This document shows, piece after piece, positions 23,790-34,720 of a stretch of DNA of 64,000 bases. The DNA is taken from contig BLAL01000044.1 in the NCBI GenBank assembly GCA_015698045.1, forward strand, positions 1,208,501-1,272,500. The letters run 5' to 3'. The notes beneath the pieces are model-generated. The model saw only the letters and a program-made list of their open reading frames with translations, was not told the origin of the DNA and did no database searches. This stretch comes from Rhizophagus clarus. Its lineage: Eukaryota; Glomeromycota; Glomeromycetes; Glomerales; Glomeraceae. How positions within the stretch are numbered: position 1 is the stretch's first letter; each line of letters opens with the position of its first letter. The position numbers and the translations under genes were made by a program.

Positions 23790-24815
23790 TATTCCTTAAA
23801 GTAAACCCATTCCACACACTTACCCAATATTTCAAAAAATCCAAAAAGCTGAAATTCATAAAAAAGAATATGAAAAAAAATGTTAGTATATTTCTTTAAA
23901 GTAAGTTTCAAAAAAATCTACTTTCATACACTTACCTAATATCCAAAAGAACCCAGAAAGCCAAAATCTACAAAAAAAATAAAAAAAGAAATATTAGTTA
24001 AGTTTCTTCAAAATAAATTCTAAAAATCCATCCTCACATACTTATCCAATATTCCAAAAAATCCAAAAAGTCAAAATTTACAAAAAAGAATAAGAAAAGG
24101 AATATTAGTTATGTTTCTTTAAAGTAAATTCCAAAAAAATCCATTCTCATACACTTACCTGATATCCCAAAGAACTTAAAAAACTAAAATCTATAAAAAA
24201 GAATAAAAAAAAATATTAGTTACGTTTCTTTAAAGTAAATTCTGAAAATCCACCTTTATATACTTACCTGATATTCCAAAGAACTTAAGAAACTGAAATT
24301 TACAAAAAAGAATAAGAAAAGAAATGTTAATTATGTTTTTTTAAAGTAAATTCTAAAAAAATCCATCTTCATACATTTACTTGATATTTTAAAGAACCTA
24401 AGAAGCTGAAATCTATAAAAAAAAATAAGAAAAGAAATATTAGTACATTACTTCAAAGTAAATTCTAAAAAAATTCACCTTTACATATTTACCCAAAATT
24501 TAAAAAAAATCAAGAAGCTAAAATCTACAAAAAAGAATAAAAAAAGAAATATTAGTATGTTTTCTTAAAGTAAATTCTAAAAAATCCACTTTACACATTT
24601 ACCTGATATCTTAAAGAATCCAAGAAGCTGAAATCTACAAAAAAGAATAAAAAAAAAAACATTAATTATATTTTTTAAAGTAAATTCTGAAAAAACCACT
24701 CCATACATTTACCCAATATCCCAAAGAATCCAAAAAGCTAAAATCTACAAAAAAGAATAAAGAAATATTAGAAAAATAAATAAATAAAAAAAAATAAAAA
24801 AGAAACAAAATCCCT
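23790..24815 (-). repeat. Intron-like array 4 (minus orientation)
   Basis: Read on the minus strand, about nine units of roughly 112 bp. The exon-like part contains TTTCAGCTTCTTGGATTCTT and ends in GATATCAG or similar. It is followed by the donor GTAAATGTATGAAGATGG, a TTTAAAGAAACGTAACTAAT branch-like palindrome, a pyrimidine tract and TTTTTTGTAG. A hAT-like foldback element (24827-25654) separates it from GGCTGTAAG-type sequence at 25655-25680 that may be one more unit end. Confidence 0.7.
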
Positions 24816-24826
24816 TATCTTATAGC

Positions 24827-25654
24827 TAGGGCTCCAATCAGTTTTGGTAATTACTGAATCATACTGACCAGTTTTGGTATCAGAGCAGTTTCAGTTTTAT
24901 GATTTATCGAACTAAAACTTTCAGTTTCAGTATCAATTTTGCGATTTATTAAACTGATTTACCGATAATAAAAACTTATTTTTTTATAAAAAAAACATCT
25001 TTTTATTAAATAATGTAGTTAAAAAAATGTTGCGAAACATTTTTTTATATAAACGTTTGATATAAAAAATAACGTTTTGCAATGTTATTTCTGCGAAACT
25101 TGTAAAAAATATTGCAAAACGTTTTTTACATAACAATTTAATATGAAAAATAAGGTTTTATAATGTTATTTTTGCGAACATTGTAAAAAATGTTGCGAAA
25201 TGTTTTTTACATAAACGTTTGATATAAAAAATAACATTTTATAATGTTATTTTTACAAAACTTATAAAAAACGTTGCGAAATATTTTTTACATCAGAAAT
25301 TTAATATAGAAAACAACATTTTGCAACGTTATTTTCCTTTTTATTTAAAAACATTGCAAAATGTTTTTATAAAACGATTTAATATAAAAAAACATCTCGC
25401 AATGTTTTTTTTGTCACTTTAATAAAAAATGTTGTGAAATGTTTTTTTATGGATGATTTGATAAGAAAAAATTGTTTCGCAACTTATTTTGCTAAACGTT
25501 GCGAAACATTTTTTTACTAAAAATGTTTGGTAAATCAGTTCAGTTTTCAGTAATTACCGATCAGTTTCAGTAATCATTAATACCAATACTGATTAATTTG
25601 GTTTAGTATCAGTTTTTGCAAAAACCAAACTGAACTAAACTGATCGAAGCTCTA
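24827..25654. mobile_element. hAT-like foldback element with internal palindromic satellite (828 bp)
   Basis: Left end TAGGGCTCCAATCAGTTTTG and reverse-complemented right end TAGAGCTTCGATCAGTTTAG. The flanks are CTTATAGC (24819-24826) and CTTACAGC (25655-25662), an 8-bp duplication with one difference, as for hAT elements. Long arms rich in CAGTTTCAGTAATTACCGAT enclose units of about 110-125 bp built around near-palindromes such as AAAATGTTGCGAAACATTTT. No transposase. Assignment to hAT rests on duplication length and the TAGGG end. Confidence 0.7.
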
Positions 25655-25784
25655 CTTACAGCCAAAATTCAGTGTCAGGAAAATATTTTCTAGAAAAACA
25701 AAGCATAGAATTTCAGAAGAAAGATCTAAAAAAATAAAAAATTTTTTTTTTTTTTAAAAAGCAGCAATTTTAAAAAAAAATATC

Positions 25785-25850
25785 AGATTAATCAGATTAT
25801 CTGATTAATCTGATTAATCTGATTAATCTGATCATTCATGTAATATTCGT
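25785..25850. repeat. Short 9-bp repeat with inverted symmetry
   Basis: Several copies of ATCTGATTA in tandem, preceded by the complementary TAATCAGAT, so the region can fold on itself. Too short to assign further. Confidence 0.5.
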
Positions 25851-26004
25851 TCAATCTAGTATTATCTAATAAATCCATTTAGATTATTCAAAATCTGTTC
25901 ATTCACAATCCAGATTATCTGATTTATTCAAAAACAAATGATGGATTGAACAGATTTTATCAGAGTATATCTCTATTACAATATGCAATTTACATCAAAT
26001 ATTC

Positions 26005-27190
26005 TTTTCTTATAAGAAATCCATATACAGAAATAATATATTTCATATATAATTATTATATATTTTTGTAGATTCTGTATAATAATTCTATATATTTAAT
26101 ATACAATTTATTTTTAAATATTTTTTCAAAAAAATTAATATATACAAAATATATATGTTTATATAGAATTTATATAGAATTTTTAAATTTAATAATTTTA
26201 TTATCATTTTATATTAAATATTATAATATGTGATTATATGATTATTGTTTTGTTATAATACATTTTTTATTTTAGTTCTTTTTTATTTTTTATTTATATC
26301 CTTCTTTTTTTATTTTCTATATTTTTTTTTTTTTTCTTTAACTTTTTTCCAAAAAAATTTTTTTTTCTTAATATTTTATTACATTCTCACTACTTTTTTT
26401 TTTTAATAAAAATAAAAGGTTTTTTTTTTCTATTTTATTCTTTATTCCAATTTTATTTTTTTAAAAAAATTTTTTTTTATTTTTTTTAAAAAGTTTTTAT
26501 TTTTGATTTTTTTTATTTTTTTTTTATTTCTTTTTATTTTTTCCAACTTTGTTAAAATTTTTTTTTATTTTTATTATTCATTTTTCATCTATATACCTCA
26601 CTCTTCTTTCTTTTATAAAATATTTTTTTTTTCATTAAACATAATTTTTTTATATTAAAATTAATTTTTTTTGTTTAATTTTCTTATAAGGTAAGAATTT
26701 TTTTTTTTAAAGATCAGATTTAGGTTTCTTTTTTTTTTATAAGTTAGTTCATTCTTTTTTTTTTGTTTTTGTAAAATGCTTCAAAGACTTTTTTTTTGTA
26801 AATTAATTCTGGATTTTTTTACTTTTTAGTTATAGATAATTTAGTTTCTTTTTTTGTAGTAAATCAGTTTTAAGACTTTTTTTTTTTTTGCTTTTTGCAG
26901 TTTATTTTCTTTTTTTATGAATTAATTACTTTTTTATGAATTAATTTTTTTTTTTATAAGTTGATTTTTTTCTTACAGGTTGATTTATTTTCTTATAAGT
27001 TAATTTTTTTTTATAGGTTATTTTTTTCATGTTTTTTTTGTAAAAATGCTAACTCTTAAAAACTAGCATAAAATAATTCTAGAATTATTATAGGTATAGT
27101 ACAATATAAGAAGAAATTTGGTTTTTAATAGAGTTAAAGAAATGTAATAAGAAATAAAATATTTATATTAAATAAAATAATATTTATTAA
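26005..27190. repeat. Inverted, truncated relative of element A
   Basis: Reverse-complement similarity to 1965-3090: the T-rich tract 26280-27040 mirrors the purine tract of element A, and 27070-27180 mirrors 2040-2150 (shared TAATTCTAGAATTAT and CAAATTTCTTCTTATATTG-type segments). The start near TCTTATAAGAAATCCATATA resembles the right-end TIR of element A. The other end has no clear terminus, so the copy is truncated or heavily decayed. Confidence 0.55.
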
Positions 27191-27199
27191 GCTTAAATT

Positions 27200-28690
27200 T
27201 TATATACTTTCATGTACAAACGTAATTTTTAATTATGTAATTTAGTTAATTTTGATTGATTAAATAAATTATTAAATTTAAAAATTTACACATTTTCTTA
27301 TAATATAAATTTATATGACTCCTATAATATAAACTTATATGATGGCTGTCATCTATAAACCACACAGTCCAAAATTTTATAAATGTATTTATTTATATTG
27401 TGTAACTTGTTTTTACAATACTTTATTTAAATATAAATTTTGCCACGTTTTTTTTTACCATATTCCATGAAATTTTTATGGATTCCATAAAAAATCCATG
27501 AAAAAAAGTCTGAAATTTTTCATTTTTATTATGGTTACTTACTAAAATTACCTATTTTTGATTCATAATAGAACTTAATATTATTATTAAATCTTATAAA
27601 ACAAACTGATAGAAATGTGCAGTTCATGTTGCTTTATCATTTTATCAGTTTAGTTTTTTTTTATGTCACTTGATTCATGATTTATAAAAGTTTGAAGTCA
27701 CATAATATTATTGTGATTTATAAATGATAGCCACCATATATCTCTTATATTTTTGTAAAGTTTTGAAATATTGATATTTTTTATTAATATAATTATATTA
27801 TGAAAAGACTATTTTTATTTGTATACTATATATTTATATAATCAGTATAAAAATTCCTTTTATGAAGATAAGATTACATAAAATTCTAATTATATTTATT
27901 TTGAAAAATAAGAAAAAAATTTTATGAAATGAGTATTGTTTAAAAAAGAAAGTTCATATTGTACAATAATCTGATATGATAATTTTTAATATTCTGACTG
28001 AAATTATAAAAAATTGAAAATATAGCATATAATATGTGACAAATAGTATTTTTAATATAAAAAAAATTCTAAGTCCTTAAAATACTTATAGAAATATGAA
28101 AAAGAGAAGGTGAGTTACAGAATGATAAATAATGATCATGTAACCCATATTTCACATACTAGTATAAATTAAAAAATTTTCTTATGAAAATTATAAAAGT
28201 TTTATAAATATTATAATTACAAAAAAATTTACATTACAATTATAATGATAAATATTACATTGTAAAAATAATTTATTGTAAAATAAACAAAATAAAGTAT
28301 TATCACAAAAATATATTCATTATTTTAATAAAAAATAAATAATAAATTGTTATAAAAGTAATACACTAAATAATAACAATTAAAAAATCTAGAAACTACA
28401 AAATATTAAATAAATGAATTATTATAAAATTAATAAACTTATAAAGAAAAACATTACATTTCAGTATAATATATCTAAAAAGGCCAATATTTCTTCACAA
28501 AAGTAAGTAAAAAAGTATTTAATATAATAAATCATTATTTAATTAGAAAAAAAAAACCTTTTCTTTTTATTTATCTTTATATTTAAAAAAATAAGTGATT
28601 TTATAATAAATATAATAAGAGAAAGAAACATTTTATTAAAAATATTTCCTATTTATTAAAAAAGCTTTTTTTTATAATTTGTTTTATGAT
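27200..28690. other. A+T-rich non-coding stretch, possibly containing one decayed MITE
   Basis: Nothing protein-like. About 27318-27757 may be a MITE: ATATGATGGCTGTCATCTAT near its left side is mirrored by the reverse complement of the right side (ATATGGTGGCTATCATTTAT), but the termini and duplication are not clear. The rest is A+T filler. Confidence 0.35.
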
Positions 28691-28694
28691 TATT

Positions 28695-29085
28695 ATTGGA
28701 AAAAATATCAGTTCAGATCTGTGGTGATCTGCAATTTTAGCAGATTACTGCTTTTTTTTATGCAATTTTATTAAGAATCTGTGCAATATTATAAGAATTA
28801 TTTTTTCTATTTTTTAAAGATTTTTTGATCAAAAATTTGTGATAGTCTTCAAAATTACAGGTTTTTAAAAATACTTCACACAAAAATCTTTAGAGATCTT
28901 TATATTTTTTGATAAACTTTACATAAACTTTTTTTTTATTTTGATAAATTTTTTATTTTAACACTTAGATTTTTAATAAATAATGTTTTTATACAACACT
29001 TTAAAAAAATTTTTTTTTTAAAAAAAAAAAAATGATTTTTTAACGCCATTTAAAAATATCAAAAGAAAGAATATTTTTTAAAATT
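28695..29085. repeat. 5' module preceding array 5
   Basis: Homologous to 14320-14740, which precedes array 3. Both start at a TATCAGTTCARATCTGTG motif and end in A/T runs just before the first intron-like unit. Confidence 0.5.
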
Positions 29086-29464
29086 TATTAACAAACATTA
29101 ACACTAACATTCATTATTTCTTTGAGTCTGGAATACTAAAGAAAATTGTAGACTCTCTATTTTGATGTGGATTCCAGATACTTAATGAAAGTAGCGATCA
29201 TTTATGAAATTACTAAACATGCTGATGTTATTAAAGAAGTTACTGTTATACCCAGATTTTAAAGAATTAGTGGAAAAAATTTCACTTTCAACACGAAGGC
29301 TATTCATGATTTCTGGCTCCATTCGAAGGTATAACCTTTTTTTTATTATTTTTGGTTTGATGAATGTAATCTAAGTTCAATTTTTTATTTTTATATTTTA
29401 TAGGCTGAAAAAAGGTTTCTTGTCAAACTGAAACTTTTTTGCAGCAATTTTGATCAGTTTCAGC

Positions 29465-29760
29465 TGGACTCTGGATATTACTAAAATAACTCACATTTTT
29501 TTTTTACCCATTTTTCTTAAAATTAAGCCAATTTGCTCTTTTAGTTTTTTAAGGATATTTCGCTATCTATTTAACCAATTTTGATATATTATTTTTTATT
29601 TTGTAGATCTCATTGAGAGCTACATTTTAAAAAAAGTTTATCCAATTTGGATCATTGGTTGACAAGATAATTGCAAAAAATATGTTTTTTAGCTTCTAAA
29701 TTTTACATCAATTTGCTCTTTTTCATAATTATAAGTTATATCAGTAATGTCTAGGGTTCT
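29465..29760 (-). mobile_element. MITE, AGGACCCCAGACATTA family (296 bp), inverted copy
   Basis: The same sequence as 30394-30689 in opposite orientation. Flanked by an exact 8-bp duplication GTTTCAGC (29457-29464 and 29761-29768). Ends are degraded (right end, reverse-complemented, AGAACCCTAGACATTACTGA). Non-coding. An 8-bp duplication fits hAT-type transposition. Confidence 0.85.
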
Positions 29761-30393
29761 GTTTCAGCATTGGTCATATGACTTCAAGATCAGTTAATAA
29801 TCTTAAAAAAATTTTAACCATTTTTTCTATCTTCGAAATGTGGAGCCATCTAAAATTTCTAGCTGAAACTCTTTTGAAATGCTGAAACATTCACAAGTTT
29901 TAGTATATTTTTGACATAAATTCGATATATGTATTCCTATAAAAAAAAAACTTATTAATTATACATAAATAAAGGGCTTGCAAAATAAACTCACTTACTC
30001 TAATTCTAAAATTCACCCAGTTCTTCACCAGTTCTAAAGTCCAATAAAAAAAAGAAAAAAATGTTAGCAACGTGTCAAAAAAAATATATATATATTACAA
30101 AAAGAAAAAAAAATACTTATCCTTTCGCTAATTCCAAAATTTATTATCAGTAGTATCGCAACCACTTTAGTACAATTCGAAAGTTTTAATGTAAAATATT
30201 TGAAATATTTTTTTTATTATTAATTTTATTTAACGAACATTGGCTAACATTTGTTCTTACTTTTCGTAGGTCCAGAATATTGAATATGCAGTCAGAATTT
30301 ATTTTCAAAAGTAATTTTGAAAAAAAATTTTTTATTTACTTCAACAAACATTATTTAACGTTCATTTTTATTTTTTTTAGGTCTGAAAGAAGC

Positions 30394-30689
30394 AGGACCC
30401 CAGACATTATTGATACAATTCATAATCATGAAAAAGAGCAAATTGATGTGAAATTTAGAAGCTAAAAAACATGTTTTTTGCAATTTTCTCGTTAACCAGT
30501 GATCCAAATTGGATGATCTTTTTTTAAAATGTAGCTCTCAATGAAATCTACAAAATAAAAAAATGTTTATCGAAATTAGTTGGATAGAGGGTGAGATATC
30601 CTTAAAAAACTAAAAGAGCAAATTGGCTTAATTTTGAGAAAAATGGGTAAAAAAAAAATGTGAATTATTTTAGTAATGTCTGGGATCCT
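30394..30689 (+). mobile_element. MITE, AGGACCCCAGACATTA family (296 bp)
   Basis: Left end AGGACCCCAGACATTATTGA and reverse-complemented right end AGGATCCCAGACATTACTAA. Exact 8-bp duplication AAAGAAGC at 30386-30393 and 30690-30697. It is the best-preserved member. A short frame from about 30280 runs into it and is not a gene. Confidence 0.88.
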
Positions 30690-30939
30690 AAAGAAGCGGA
30701 TAGTAGTATTTCGTAGGTAAAAAACTTCAAAGTAGTTTTTTTTATTTTTTATTTAAACAAACATTACTAACATTTATTTTTTAAGTTTTTTTGCAAGTCC
30801 AGAACACCAAGCTAGTTTCAGATTTTATTTCGAAGCAGACTGAAGTATTTTGAAGATGAAAATAAACTTCAAAATTTATAATTTTTTTTAATAAATGTTA
30901 CTAACACAAGTCGAATGAAAAAAAATCAGAATTTGCTTT

Positions 30940-31145
30940 ATTTTAATATGCTCTTGCCGATTTTTATGTAATTTTGCCAATTTTTATATAATTCTGCTGA
31001 TTTTTATATAATTCTGCCAATTTTATATAATTTTGCTGGTTTTTATATAATTCTGCTGATTTTTATATAACTCTGCCAATTTTTATATAACTCTGCCAAT
31101 TTTTATATAATTCTGCCAATTTTTATATAACTCTGCCAATTTTTT
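30940..31145. repeat. 20-bp minisatellite
   Basis: About ten tandem copies of a unit TCTGCCAATTTTTATATAAC with minor variants. Ends abruptly at 31145. Confidence 0.85.
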
Positions 31146-31369
31146 AATCAAAAATGATTGTCTTTAATTGGCTGACTATATAATTACATCATTTGTTTAT
31201 TGATTTATTGATAATTTTTTTTTATTTTTGCTTATTACATTTCATTTTTTTCCTTCTGCTCATTTACAAATAAAAAAAAGAAACTGTTAGAATGTATTTC
31301 TTTAAATAAAAAAAACAATCAAACAAAAAGTTGGTACACATCACTGAAATACCATCATCCAAAAAAACC

Positions 31370-31622
31370 GTTTTTTTTATTTAATTTAAAAAAATGAATT
31401 TTTTTTATTTAATCTAAAAAATGAATTTTTTTTATTTAATCTAAAAAATGAATTTTTTTTTATTTAATCTAAAAAACAAATTTTTTTTATTTAATCTAAA
31501 AAACAAATTTTTTTTATTTAATCTAAAAAACAAATTTTTTTTATTTAATCTAAAAAACAAATTTTTTTTATTTAATCTAAAAAACAACTTTTTTTTATTT
31601 AATTTAAAAAAAAATTTTTTAG
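31370..31622. repeat. 27-bp minisatellite
   Basis: About nine tandem copies of an AACAAATTTTTTTTATTTAA-type unit. The open frame encoding repeated FFLFNLKNK is a by-product of the repeat and has no other support as a gene. Confidence 0.85.
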
Positions 31623-31639
31623 CTTTATTATAAAAATGG

Positions 31640-32665
31640 CAAGTTTCGTATTAAAGAAACATTTTAATGTTTCTTTCTTTTCTCCATTTTTGTAGAATGC
31701 AGCCTTAAAGATTTCAGAAAGGCGAATTGACAATAGTTTTTATTATTAATGGTTTTAGAAATGTACCAATATCCCTTTTTTCTCTCCTTAGATGATGGGC
31801 ATAATTAATGTAAGTTTTGAAATTTTCAAAACTTTATTTTTCTTTTTTTTTTAAAAAACGTTTACTAACGTTTCCATCTTTTTTTTTGTAGCTTCTGGAC
31901 TTCAATTCTTGAACGATGGCCATGGGCGTAATGAATGTAAGTTTTGAAATTTTTGAAACTTTATTTTTCTTTGTTTTTTTTAGGAGATGTTTTTACTAAC
32001 GTTTCCATCTTTTTTTTTAGTAGGTTCTAGTCTTTAATTCTTAGACGATGGCTGTGAGCGTAATGAATGTAAGTTTCAAAATTTTTGAAACTTTATTTTT
32101 TCTTTTTTTTTAGGAAACATTTTACTAACGTTTTCATCTTTTTTTTGTAGTTTCTGGACTTCGATTTTTGAATGATGGCTGTGGGCATAATAAATGTAAG
32201 TTTCAAAATTTTCAAAATTTTTTTTTTCTTTGTTTTTTTAGGAGATGTTTTTACTAATGTTTTCATTTTTTTTTTAGTAGATTCTGGTTTTCGATTCTTG
32301 AACGATAGCTGTGGGCGTAATGAATGTAAGTTTTAAAATTTTTGAAACTTTTTTTTTCTTTGTTTTTTTTTTAGGAGACATTTTTACTAACGTTTCCATC
32401 TTTTTTTTGTAGCTTTCTGTCTTTAATTCTTGGATGATAGACATAATGAATGTAAGTTTTGAATTTTCAAAACTTTTTTCTCCTTTTTTTTAAGAAATGT
32501 TTTACTAACGTTTCTGTCTTTTTTTTTGTAGCTTCTGGTCTTTGATTCTTGGACGATGGATGTAATGAATGTAAATTTCAAATTTTTAAAACTTTTATTT
32601 TTCTTTTTTTTTAGGAAACATTTTTACTAACAAATCCATCTTTTTTTTGCAGGTTCTGATCAAAC
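31640..32665 (+). repeat. Intron-like array 6 (most intron-like units)
   Basis: Eight units of about 120-130 bp. Each exon-like part is close to 45 nt (GACTTCAATTCTTGAACGAT and onward, ending GTAATGAAT). It is followed by a consensus fungal donor GTAAGTTT with an adjacent inverted repeat TTTTGAAATTTTCAAAA, then AAACGTTTACTAACGTTT (perfect TACTAAC branch consensus), a pyrimidine tract and TTTTTTGTAG. Several exon-like parts are 45 nt and thus frame-neutral, but stops occur in every frame. It leads directly into the polypyrimidine tract. Confidence 0.82.
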
Positions 32666-32679
32666 GTTTTTAGTAATTG

Positions 32680-34425
32680 GGCTTCTTTATAAGTATGTTT
32701 CTTTTTATTTCATTTTATTTTTTTATGATCGATTACATTTCGTTATTTACTAACTTTTCTTTCAATTTTTCTTTTATTCCCTGTGTTTCTTTTTATTTGT
32801 TTTCTATTCTTTTTGTCTCCCTTCAATTCTTTTTGTATATTCACATTTCTCTTTCATTTCTTCCTCTTTTTTTTCTTTTTTTTACATTTTTTCTTCTATT
32901 TTTTTTTTGACTATTACGTTTAACCCTCTATTTCGTTTCATCACTTTACATTTGCCCTCATTTTTACTTTATTCCTTTACGTTTCATCTCCTTTTTATTC
33001 ATCTCTTTACGTTCCTCCTCTTCTCATTTTATTTTTTATATTTTTCCTCCTTTTCATTTCACCCTTTACGCTTCTCCCTTTTTTTCATTTTGTTCTTTTC
33101 CCTTTTTGTTTCATTTCCTCTTTTTTTTGTTCTTTTATAATTCTTTCCTTTCTTTTTATTCTTTTACGTTTTTCCCTTCTTTCTTTTCATTCCTTTACGT
33201 TTCTCTTCTTTTCTTTCTGTTTCTTTATGTTTTTCTACTATTCTTTTCATTTATTTTCACTTCCCCCTCCATTCTTTTCTTTTCACCCACTTTTCAGTTT
33301 ACTTTGTTTCTTTTGTTTCCTTTTGTTTCTTTTCAATTCTCTTCATTTTTTTCATCTCCTCTTCAATTCTTTGTATATTTACATTTCTCTTTCATTTCTT
33401 TATATTTTCTCTATTTTTCTTTTTTTACATTTTGCCTTTCATTTTTTTCATTCTATTACGTTTCACTCCTTTTTGTTTCATCACTTTATGTTTCTCCTTT
33501 TTTTCATTTTGTTTCTTTGCATTTCCTCCTTTTTTTTTATTCTTTTATATTTCTTTCCTTTCTTTTTGTTCCTTTACATTTTCCCTTCATTTCTTTACGT
33601 TTCTCCTTCATTCCTTTACGTTTTTCTTTCATTCCTTTACATTTTCCCTTCATTCCTTTACGTTTCCCTTCTTTCTTTTTGTTCCTTTACATTTCCCTTT
33701 CTTTCTTTTCATTTTTTATATTTTCCTACTATTTATTTTGTTTATTTTTACTTCCCCCTTCATTCTTTTCTTTTCACCCACCTTTCAGTTTATTTTGTCT
33801 CTTTTGTTTCTTTTTGTTTCTTTTCACTTCTCTTTATTCTTTTCATCTTCCCTTCAATTCTTTTGTATATTCACATTTCTCTTTCATTTCTTCATGTTTC
33901 CTCTATTTTTTCTTTTTTTACGTTTTGCCTTCCATTTTTTTCGTTTTATTACGTTTCACTCTCCTTTTATTTCATCACTTTATATTTCTCCTTCTTTTCG
34001 TTTTGTTCCTTTGCATTTTCTTCTTTTTTTTTGTTCTTCTACATTTCCTTCCTTTCTTTTTATTCCTTTACATTTCCCCTTCTTTCTTTTCATTCCTTTA
34101 CATTTTCCTTTCCTTTCTTTTTACTCCTTTATATCTCCCTTCTCTCTTTTCATTTCTTTATGTTTTTCTACTATTCTTTTTGTTTTTTTTTTATATTACA
34201 CTATCCTTTTTTCTTACATTTCCTTCTTCATTCCTTTCATTTTCTTTACCTTTGTATTCTTTTCATTTTTTTTTGTTTCCCCTTACTTCTTTTCATTTTC
34301 CCCCATTTCTTTTATTTCACTTTTTTTCTTTATTGTTATTCTTATTTTTTAACATATTTCCTTACTTTGATTCATTTTTTTACTTTCATTATAGATTTCT
34401 TTTTTTTAGATTAATTTTCTATTAA
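32680..34425. repeat. 1.7-kb polypyrimidine tract with short imperfect repeats
   Basis: The plus strand is almost entirely T and C with scattered CATTCCTTTACGTTTC-type units of about 20-30 bp, arranged in larger repeats (the block around 33270-33560 recurs near 33740-34040). All three plus frames stay open as Phe/Ser/Leu strings because pyrimidine-only DNA has no stop codons, so the long open frames here are artefacts. Strand asymmetry of this length could form triplex DNA. Confidence 0.8.
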
Positions 34426-34564
34426 AATAAATTCTTATTTTTTAATTATTAATAAAACATATAAATTTTTAAATTAAACTACTTTGAATAAAATTTTTTG
34501 AGAAAAAATAAATTTTTGCATGTGTCGTACTTCATAAATATAAATAAAATAAATTTAGCTAATT

Positions 34565-34720
34565 TGGTTGAATTTGTATGCACTATTTAAAAATCAGAGT
34601 GCTGATTTGCATGTACTATTTAAAAATCAGAGTGCTGATTTGCATGCACTATTTAAAAATCAGAGTGCTGATTTATATATAGGAATGCCGATTTGCATGC
34701 ACTATTTAAAAATAAAAATG
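34565..34720. repeat. 33-bp minisatellite
   Basis: About four tandem copies of a unit containing GCACTATTTAAAAATCAGAG followed by TGCTGATTT. Short related CTGATTT segments continue to about 34845. The frame reading through it is repeat-derived. Confidence 0.8.

Larger units (their letters stand above)
29085..30900 (+). repeat. Intron-like array 5, broken by two MITEs
   Basis: Scattered units with GAACATTGGCTAACATTTGT or ACATTATTTAACGTTC palindromes, TTTTTTAGGTCTGAAAGAAG acceptor/exon segments and CGTAGGTAAAAAAC donors. Two 296-bp MITEs (29465-29760 and 30394-30689) lie inside. The second is in an exon-like segment, which becomes GTCTGAAAGAAGCGGATAG once the MITE is removed. Fewer than ten units are recognisable. 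Confidence 0.55.

Noticed and set aside
31448..31633. Frame with repeated FFLFNLKNK residues
   Set aside because: Direct translation of a 27-bp minisatellite.
32677..34425. Very long plus-strand open frames (up to 439 codons) rich in Phe, Ser and Leu
   Set aside because: They lie in a pyrimidine-only tract where stop codons cannot occur; all three frames are open at once and the composition is that of the repeat.
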